DNA of 29,031 nucleotides from Desulfobulbaceae bacterium. GTDB taxonomy: Bacteria; Desulfobacterota; Desulfobulbia; Desulfobulbales; Desulfocapsaceae. The translations under genes were made by a program, and so were the position numbers. Below are positions 23,524 to 29,031 of this stretch, piece after piece (position 1 is the first letter of the stretch; every line of letters starts with the position of its first letter). Where the stretch lies: NCBI GenBank assembly GCA_030599175.1, contig JAUVON010000002.1:1-29031 (forward strand), read 5' to 3'. Below the pieces are notes generated by a model. The model did no database searches and was not told the origin of the DNA. It saw only the letters and a list, made by a program, of their open reading frames with translations.

Positions 23524-23757
23524 TTAAATGTCGGTTGGAAACGATACCTCAGAATCTGCTCCAACTTCTACGCTTGGTTGAAATGGCTGCGGCCAGACCG
23601 TGGGCTTTGCCTGTTGCGGTGCAGTTGCCTGTTCTTTTTTCTCCTGAACAACCGGCCCATTTACATTTTCGCCCCCGTCTCTCTGATCCTGGGCAAAAGA
23701 GACCGGGGTGACTGCCGGGAATAACAGAAGCAGAACCATTGCAGATACCCTGATCAT
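23524..23757 (-). CDS. Small secreted protein of the PEGA/VWA gene run, function unknown
   Basis: 77 residues. A clear signal peptide (about 1-23, MVLLLLFPAVTPVSFA) precedes a short Gln/Pro/Glu-rich tail containing PTVWPQPFQPSVEVGAD. No domain is recognisable. Its ATG overlaps the stop of the large FGE-fold gene by four bases (ATGA at 23754-23757), a strong sign that it is a real, coupled gene. The tail is rich in low-complexity charge and could be a periplasmic linker or be truncated by the repeat-derived sequence immediately downstream (inference). Confidence 0.65.
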   Translation of the reverse strand: MIRVSAMVLLLLFPAVTPVSFAQDQRDGGENVNGPVVQEKKEQATAPQQAKPTVWPQPFQPSVEVGADSEVSFPTDI

Positions 23758-26192
23758 GGATACCTCGCAACCCTGAACCCCACATTGTCACGAGACTCCC
23801 TATGATATGCCCGATAGCTCAAACGCAATTCAGTGATCGATGCATCCCTCCAGCTTGAGCCCCGGATGACCCTGTGTGTTCCTGAAGAAGAGCCCAATGG
23901 ATCCGGCTGACTCTGAAGTGAGCTTGTATTTGCTGAATAATAGTCATGGCACCACTCACCAATATTGCCCCCCATATCAAAAAACCCGCCAGGGTTAGGA
24001 GGAAATGAGCCCACCGGGGAAGACACAGGAAAAGCGTCACGATAACCGTTGATTATGGTTGGCAGAAAAGTGCGTGCAGATTCATCCGCATAGTTACCTG
24101 TCACCGTACGAGGCGGAAAAACACCACTCCAGGGAAATCTCATGCTTTTGGGAGAATTCAATTTACGCGCACTGAAAGCCCACTCTGCCTCAGTTGGCAG
24201 CCGATAGCCGTTAGTCAGCGGCAAGGCCGGAATATAAGTCTTTCCATTTTTGATGTAAAACGGCTGCAGATTTTCCTTGAGGCTCAACCAGTTCAGGTAG
24301 CTCACAGCATCTTCCCAGCTGATCTTGACAACCGGCTGTTGATCACCTTCAAGGGTATAACCACCAACTGCTCCTCCCGAGTGCTGCCTGTTAAATTCCC
24401 GATACTGGTGATTCGTTACCGGTTTGTCGGAGAGATAGAACGATCTCTTCATAATTACCCCTCTTTCACGCTCATTGGCTCGTCTACCAGGTTGCCGCCT
24501 GGACGCCCCCATGGTGAAAGGTGCCGGCTGAACATAGAGCAGTTTCTGTCCCCCTGCCGTCTTGATCTTCCCTCCGGGTTTACCGGTGCTAGCGGATGTG
24601 CTCCTGCTGCTCACGGTGCCGGTTTCAGGAGTCAGGTCAATAGATATTTGCTGGCTGAAACCGATTCTGGGGAGGATAGTTCGGGTTACAGGCTTATACC
24701 CCGGTGCTTTTACCACCACCGTATGAGATTGAGAAGGCAGACTCAGCTTTCGCTGAGAAGAGCTGTAATGCTTACCATTGATAGTGATACTCGCATCCGG
24801 TGGATTCGTCGTCAGGTAAATAGTACCATATTCCTGCTTAAGGGTAAGACTGAGTTTTTGCTCTTCTCCCGGTCTTAAAGTCAGCACTCTGGATGTTGAT
24901 TTATGTCCCGGTGCAGACAAAACAATTTCATGTTCTGTCTGTGAAGACAAACTAATTGTAAGAGGAGTAATCCCTTTATACTCCTTATCAATACTCACCG
25001 CAGCCTGTGCAGGTTTACTGCTTAGCGTGAGACGCGCCGGCAGTGACTGCATTTTGATCCTGTGCGCTTCCGGTTTTCCAGCCGTTACCACAATATCCAG
25101 CGACGATCCGGAAAACAGTTCTTTTGTCAGGGAAACCTCATGACCTCCACTTAAAAGCTCGAGGGAAAGCGGCGTCTGACCAACTTGTTTATCATCAATA
25201 AAAACAGTGGCCCCGGTGGGGACTGAACTGAAGGATATAATAGCCCAGTCCGGTTGAAGTTGAGCATCAATTTTCTGGGTCTTCCCCTCACCTGCAATGG
25301 TGATTTCGGTTAGAAACGGCTGGTATCTCTCTTTAGAGATCTTCAGGGTATGGTGCCCCGGGGATATCTCCATGGTGTTCGGCGGAGTGGTGCCAATCAG
25401 CTGATCGCCTGAATAGACCAAAACTTCACTTGCCGGAGTAACAGAAAGGCTGAGGATACCTGGAAGTTTTTCCAGAACAACTGAAAAGCGATTCTCTGCT
25501 GATTTATCAACAGTAATTATTCCGGAAAAGGTTTGATAACCTTCTTTTTGAACAGTAGCCGTGTAGCTGCCGGGGAGACAGAGGTAGCGGGAACCGACTT
25601 TAAAGCAGAGCGGAAAACCGGAAATCGTGACTACATCCGGTTCCGGACTTATATCGATCATAAGCGGCCTGGCCAAAAGAACAAAAAGTGCTGCAAGTCC
25701 GATAAGCAGAAAAGAAAAACCGATTATAATCGCCGCAATTTTTTTGGCAGTAGAAGGTACGGTTTTATCATCAATCCGTACCGGGAGATGCCGACTGTCG
25801 TCTCCGGTCGGATCATCACCGGCCGGTGGCTCATTGGGTGGACTAAGCATCTTTTCCGACAACCCTGCCTCCGCCTCTGTCACAGTAAACTGAAGACGAT
25901 CTCCTCTCAGTCCATAGTGAACAACAGCATGGCCGCTGCGAATCTGGTCTCCTGACTTGAGCCAGGCTGACTCAGTAAGATGGCGATCATTATGAAACAG
26001 CGGTGCATCGAGTCCCTGGAATGGTTGAATAAAAAGATGCCCCTGAGCATCACCGATATGTGCTGCCTTCGAGGGGCCGTCCGGGAACCTGATATGTACA
26101 TCATCACCGGAACCAGCAACAAGGGGCATATCCGCTTCTGTAAGGTGCAGTTTGCTGCCGTCTGATTGTTGAATGGTGATAAATCGTTTCAA
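23754..26192 (-). CDS. Large membrane protein: FHA-like domain, TM helix, PEGA repeats, FGE-sulfatase fold
   Basis: About 812 residues. Residues 1-108 look like an FHA-type beta sandwich (ITIQQSDGSKLHLTEADMPL, VAGSGDDVHI, SGDQIRSGHA). One membrane helix lies at about 152-174. Five PEGA-type beta repeats span about 185-510, for example SSVPTGATVFIDDKQVGQTP. An FGE/SUMF1-like C-type-lectin domain runs from about 548 (PFTMG; YRLPTEAEWAFSAR; GGNIGEWCHDYY; HRVIRGSSWRD; NVGFRVAR). The two active-site Cys of true formylglycine-generating enzymes are absent after RGSSW, so it is probably a binding module. The predicted topology is FHA in the cytoplasm and the rest in the periplasm. A TTG start at 26192 with GAGGAG five bases upstream overlaps the previous stop (TTGA); a GTG at 26207 without a ribosome site is the alternative. 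Confidence 0.82.
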   Translation of the reverse strand: MKRFITIQQSDGSKLHLTEADMPLVAGSGDDVHIRFPDGPSKAAHIGDAQGHLFIQPFQGLDAPLFHNDRHLTESAWLKSGDQIRSGHAVVHYGLRGDRLQFTVTEAEAGLSEKMLSPPNEPPAGDDPTGDDSRHLPVRIDDKTVPSTAKKIAAIIIGFSFLLIGLAALFVLLARPLMIDISPEPDVVTISGFPLCFKVGSRYLCLPGSYTATVQKEGYQTFSGIITVDKSAENRFSVVLEKLPGILSLSVTPASEVLVYSGDQLIGTTPPNTMEISPGHHTLKISKERYQPFLTEITIAGEGKTQKIDAQLQPDWAIISFSSVPTGATVFIDDKQVGQTPLSLELLSGGHEVSLTKELFSGSSLDIVVTAGKPEAHRIKMQSLPARLTLSSKPAQAAVSIDKEYKGITPLTISLSSQTEHEIVLSAPGHKSTSRVLTLRPGEEQKLSLTLKQEYGTIYLTTNPPDASITINGKHYSSSQRKLSLPSQSHTVVVKAPGYKPVTRTILPRIGFSQQISIDLTPETGTVSSRSTSASTGKPGGKIKTAGGQKLLYVQPAPFTMGASRRQPGRRANERERGVIMKRSFYLSDKPVTNHQYREFNRQHSGGAVGGYTLEGDQQPVVKISWEDAVSYLNWLSLKENLQPFYIKNGKTYIPALPLTNGYRLPTEAEWAFSARKLNSPKSMRFPWSGVFPPRTVTGNYADESARTFLPTIINGYRDAFPVSSPVGSFPPNPGGFFDMGGNIGEWCHDYYSANTSSLQSQPDPLGSSSGTHRVIRGSSWRDASITELRLSYRAYHRESRDNVGFRVARYP

Positions 26193-27274
26193 ATCCGCTC
26201 CTCGCACTGGATAGAGAGCCTGGTTGTTTCACTGGCTGGAGCAATTTCCACAGTTCTCCTGATATCACGATATCCCATTCTTGTACCGACAATTGTATAT
26301 GTACCGGGCTTTAGGATAAGCTGTCTGGAAAAAAAACGGCCCATCCTGCCTACATGGTAGATGGTGACATCTGTCGAATTATCAGATTCCAACAGAACGT
26401 CTACCGGGGTGGCGGCAAAGGTTATCAATTCCTCAAGCCTGTTCACCTGGGATACAATAACCGGCCCTTTTGGTTTGACCTGTTGGGCATAAGTGAGGAG
26501 TTTGATAGCAGCTGTTCGCTGTGTATCATCCTGGAGACGTGACGGCTGGTTAATAGTTTCTGCCAGGATTTTATCAAGCTTGAGCCTTTTGGCAGCCAGG
26601 CTCTGACCATTAACACCAGATAGTGACTCCGGGACAATGGCCAGGATCTTTTTATAAGCAGCCAGAGCATCCTGCCATTTTTCTGCTTCACTGAGGTTCT
26701 CGGCTTCGGCCCGCAGCAAAGCGACCTGAGCGGACTCTTCCTTTTCGGCAAATATTCTGCCCGCCTGTATTACCTGCGCGTCATTATTCCTTAATGTTCT
26801 CAGTAGCTTCAGTGATGATTTGGCCCGAACAAGCTGATTGGCATCAATGGCCTGAAAAAAACTGCTCATTTCGTCCTTAAATGTCTGTTCTTCAATCTCC
26901 CGCTGTACACGGTTCAAACTATCCCGCTCTTCCTGAAATTCCGCATCAGGTGCGGGAATCTGGGCCGGTTTTTCTACTGCAGCAGTTAAATCACCTGATA
27001 TCGGCACTGTTTCCGCCTCCCCATTCTCTGTTCTTTTACCTGGCAGTTCCTGCCCGGAGAGAGGTGCTGCAGGTTGTTGAACAGGAGCAGTTGTAAGGGA
27101 GATAGTGGCCTCGGTCTTATTCGATCCACCGGGCAATAGAAAAAGCACTGCTCCAGCACCTGCCAGCAGTACAATAAAAAGGATGGATATGAACAGTGGT
27201 GTGCGGGACACTCTTCTCTCAGTTCCTTGATCCCGACGATAGCCGGGAGGAGACAGATGAGGCTTCTCATTCAT
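26189..27274 (-). CDS. Membrane-anchored helical-repeat protein with C-terminal PEGA-like domain
   Basis: 361 residues. A basic N terminus, one helix at about 25-48 (LFISILFIVLLAGAGAVLFL), a Pro/Ala/Glu-rich linker (50-105), TPR-like alpha-helical units (about 110-280, with AEAENLSEAEKWQDALAAYK and a following ILAIVPES) and a beta-rich end (about 290-358) with LILKPGTYTIVGTRMGYRDI, the PEGA pattern. It is predicted to be periplasmic except for the first 25 residues. The ATG at 27274 overlaps the lipoprotein stop (ATGA at 27271-27274). A TTG three codons upstream is open but has no advantage. It shares domains and layout with the next protein, so both may form the periplasmic stalk of one complex (inference). 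Confidence 0.8.
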   Translation of the reverse strand: MNEKPHLSPPGYRRDQGTERRVSRTPLFISILFIVLLAGAGAVLFLLPGGSNKTEATISLTTAPVQQPAAPLSGQELPGKRTENGEAETVPISGDLTAAVEKPAQIPAPDAEFQEERDSLNRVQREIEEQTFKDEMSSFFQAIDANQLVRAKSSLKLLRTLRNNDAQVIQAGRIFAEKEESAQVALLRAEAENLSEAEKWQDALAAYKKILAIVPESLSGVNGQSLAAKRLKLDKILAETINQPSRLQDDTQRTAAIKLLTYAQQVKPKGPVIVSQVNRLEELITFAATPVDVLLESDNSTDVTIYHVGRMGRFFSRQLILKPGTYTIVGTRMGYRDIRRTVEIAPASETTRLSIQCEERI

Positions 27275-28533
27275 GGCTGCCAATCTTCTGACACCGGGTC
27301 GGTAACGGGTGGTGCATCAGTCTGCGGCACCAGGCCAGTTTCCCGGGCATAAATTTGTTTGAGCATGGATCGCCAATTGGCATACTGCTGTTCAGCTGAA
27401 CCGGTAAGGCGGATCGTTTCACCATCGACCTCAACCACCAGCGGCTCGGCTTCAGCAGTGAAAGAGGCACCAAGTTCTTCAATGGCATCCTTATTGATTT
27501 GGCCTTCCTGCCGTGTCTGAAACCCGCTGTACATGGAATAGGCCCCCCCGGCAATCATCAACTCCTGCAGCGGCTGGGTACGAATTGCTGTTTCAAAATC
27601 GGCTGTTGCACCGAGCGCAATAGCACCAACAATAGCAGTTATGCCGAGCAGTTGCTTGGCAAGAGCTTCGCGCTCAAGTCTTCTCAGGGTAGAAACTTCC
27701 TCCTGCCTGAATTTCCTCCAGTTAGCGTACGGTTCCCAGAGATCCTGGTAATATATGTCATAGTAGTCATTAATCGCATCAACAAGCATATCATCACGGA
27801 TCTTCACCGCTTCAACACGATCCATCATCGGGTCATGTTCAGCAGGAAGCCGCTGAACAAATATTCTTCCATCCGGCGTCATACTAAGATAATCGCTGAA
27901 TGCGTCCGGGGCCATCGAATGACCATATTTGAGTTCTGCCACTTGCCTTATCTCTGCTATTTCCGACAGGCTCAGGCTATTTCTGTAGAGGACAAGGTCA
28001 TTGGCTATGGAGTTGAACAGATCCTGAAAAGTATCCTGCCGCTCCGGTTCTGTGCCATAATGCTCTTCAATTCGTGCTGTTTCTTTATAGATACGACGAA
28101 ACCAGAGTACGTTTCTGGCATCTGTCACCTCAACATTGAGAGCAACAGTTTCACCATCGGAAAATTCGATTTTACCACGCACCAAAACTTCTGAGCCGAT
28201 ATCGTCATCGGGAACAACACGAACCGCCCCCCAGTATCCTGTGCGTTGCAGCGTATGTTTAAGATGGATAGGGGCAAAGCGTGCTTCAGCCTGCCGAATT
28301 TCAGGGGACAATCCCATACGATCATTGGAGTTATCGGGTAGCTCACCTGGATGGAAAACCCGTATAGAAACGTTGAGCAGTTCTGAGTCAGTCAGCTCAT
28401 AAGCCGGTAGAATCGGAGCAACCTGTTCACCTACACGATTTCCGGGGATGGTGGCACACCCGGCTAAAACAAAAAGGATAAACAATCCTGAAATGGTATG
28501 GTAATAGAGCGATCGCATAATGTCCGTACTCAC
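27271..28533 (-). CDS. Outer-membrane-type lipoprotein of the PEGA/VWA gene run
   Basis: 420 residues. A lipobox FVLAGC puts the lipidated Cys at about residue 26; the residues after it (ATIPGN) carry no Asp at +2, favouring the outer membrane. The mature part begins with an alpha/beta region (about 45-150) resembling GNA1162/LPP20-like lipoprotein folds (VSIRVFHPGELPDNS, LVRGKIEFSDGETVALNVEV). A helical middle (about 165-300) follows, then a hydrophobic patch at about 290-310 (LLGITAIVGAIALGA) that may be membrane-inserted. I do not recognise a named family. A GTG start (28533) overlaps the upstream stop (GTGA), and an ATG five codons later is an alternative. Confidence 0.78.
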   Translation of the reverse strand: MSTDIMRSLYYHTISGLFILFVLAGCATIPGNRVGEQVAPILPAYELTDSELLNVSIRVFHPGELPDNSNDRMGLSPEIRQAEARFAPIHLKHTLQRTGYWGAVRVVPDDDIGSEVLVRGKIEFSDGETVALNVEVTDARNVLWFRRIYKETARIEEHYGTEPERQDTFQDLFNSIANDLVLYRNSLSLSEIAEIRQVAELKYGHSMAPDAFSDYLSMTPDGRIFVQRLPAEHDPMMDRVEAVKIRDDMLVDAINDYYDIYYQDLWEPYANWRKFRQEEVSTLRRLEREALAKQLLGITAIVGAIALGATADFETAIRTQPLQELMIAGGAYSMYSGFQTRQEGQINKDAIEELGASFTAEAEPLVVEVDGETIRLTGSAEQQYANWRSMLKQIYARETGLVPQTDAPPVTDPVSEDWQP

Positions 28534-29031
28534 GTCCCTTTATATTTTCGATATTCTTCCCAGAGTCTGGCTTTGACTTCCGGATCAGTTTCCTGTTCCG
28601 CTGCTTCTCTTAACTGCCTGGCAACGATATCATCATCACTTTTGGAGAGGTCTTTGCTACCCCTGGTAGGCGGCAAACGGGACTGGCTGTTGTTACCGGT
28701 GTTGGCCGGCGCCTGAGCTACCCCTCCTTCAGTTGAACCAGTCGTCTTTGCCGATTGACCAGAATCCGTATTTTTTTGACCGTTTCCACCACCACCGCTT
28801 TTCCCCTCACCTGTCCCGGAGACGGCGCCACCCCCGCTGCTCCCTTCCCTCCCGTTGGGAACATGCAGGGCAATCTGCTCCTGTTCCTTAAGCAGCATAT
28901 CATCAAATTCGCCAAGAGAAGCGTTAAACCCACTGTCAAGGGCTGCTACCTTCTCCCCGTCTGTTCGGCTGGATACTTCAGGGATGGCACTATACCGGCT
29001 TGTCTCCAGTGTACCATCGATGGAAACAGGG
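28530..29031 (-). CDS. Gly/Ser-rich protein, upstream member of the gene run (5' end outside window)
   Basis: The frame is open from the right edge of the window to the stop at 28530, giving at least 166 residues. The ATG at 28898 is internal: the residues before it (including RYSAIPEVSSRTDGEKVAAL and DSGFNASLGEFDDMLL) read naturally into it. A low-complexity Gly/Ser/Asn section (SSGGGAVSGTGEGKSGGGG) follows. The end is a charged helix, IVARQLREAAEQETDPEVKA followed by RLWEEYRKYKG, a motif I have seen at the C terminus of uncharacterised proteobacterial proteins in similar clusters (recollection, not proof). Its stop overlaps the lipoprotein start. Function unknown. Confidence 0.75.
   Translation of the reverse strand, partial: PVSIDGTLETSRYSAIPEVSSRTDGEKVAALDSGFNASLGEFDDMLLKEQEQIALHVPNGREGSSGGGAVSGTGEGKSGGGGNGQKNTDSGQSAKTTGSTEGGVAQAPANTGNNSQSRLPPTRGSKDLSKSDDDIVARQLREAAEQETDPEVKARLWEEYRKYKGT

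Noticed and set aside
28530..28898. Complete 122-residue gene starting at 28898
   Set aside because: The frame stays open to the window edge with protein-like sequence before that Met, so the visible part is a 5'-truncated gene.

Overview
The window is Gram-negative bacterial DNA: it has outer-membrane porin, lipoprotein and TolQ/ExbB-type genes, periplasmic ABC transporters and a LacI regulator. Moderate base composition, a DUF4405 membrane protein and a REP-like inverted-repeat element would fit a Desulfobacterota (deltaproteobacterial) host. That placement is an impression from gene content, not a proof. Almost every gene is on the minus strand; the one clear plus-strand gene is the metallo-beta-lactamase (MBL)-fold gene at about 16.8-18.1 kb.

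Left edge (1-1095): an AT-rich integron gene-cassette segment. A 187-residue membrane protein gene is followed by a recognisable attC site, and the next cassette gene starts (RBS plus ATG) and runs off the window. No integrase gene is visible on the other side. A decayed gene tail lies there instead, so this looks like an integrase-less cassette cluster or a cassette inserted at a secondary site.

1096-6475: a nucleoside-recognition (Gate) membrane protein, a MITE-like element with terminal inverted repeats and a 6-bp target duplication, and a frameshifted tail that looks like a phospholipase D-family gene. These are followed by an esterase / ATP-grasp pair, a DUF4405 cytochrome-like protein and a family 2 glycosyltransferase.

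6521-10877: a complete general L-amino acid ABC transporter in the order aapJ-aapQ-aapM-aapP, with strong hairpins after aapJ that probably hold down expression of the downstream genes.

11304-18090: a LacI-controlled carbohydrate or glycerophosphodiester-type (Ugp/Mal-like) ABC operon, with a divergent MBL-fold hydrolase. Two near-perfect LacI operators lie between the divergent genes.

18241-29031 (right edge): a tightly packed minus-strand run of ten genes. In transcription order these are a Gly/Ser-rich protein (truncated by the window), a lipoprotein, a membrane-anchored PEGA protein, a very large FHA-like/PEGA/FGE-fold protein, a small secreted protein, a MotA/TolQ/ExbB channel subunit, two von Willebrand A (VWA) proteins, an adenosine-deaminase-family protein and a beta-barrel porin. 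Each VWA protein begins with a TolR/MotB-like membrane helix carrying an Asp. The first five genes are linked by 4-bp start/stop overlaps. I read genes one to eight as one envelope-spanning, proton-motive-force-coupled machine of undescribed function. It is the best candidate in the window for a new system.
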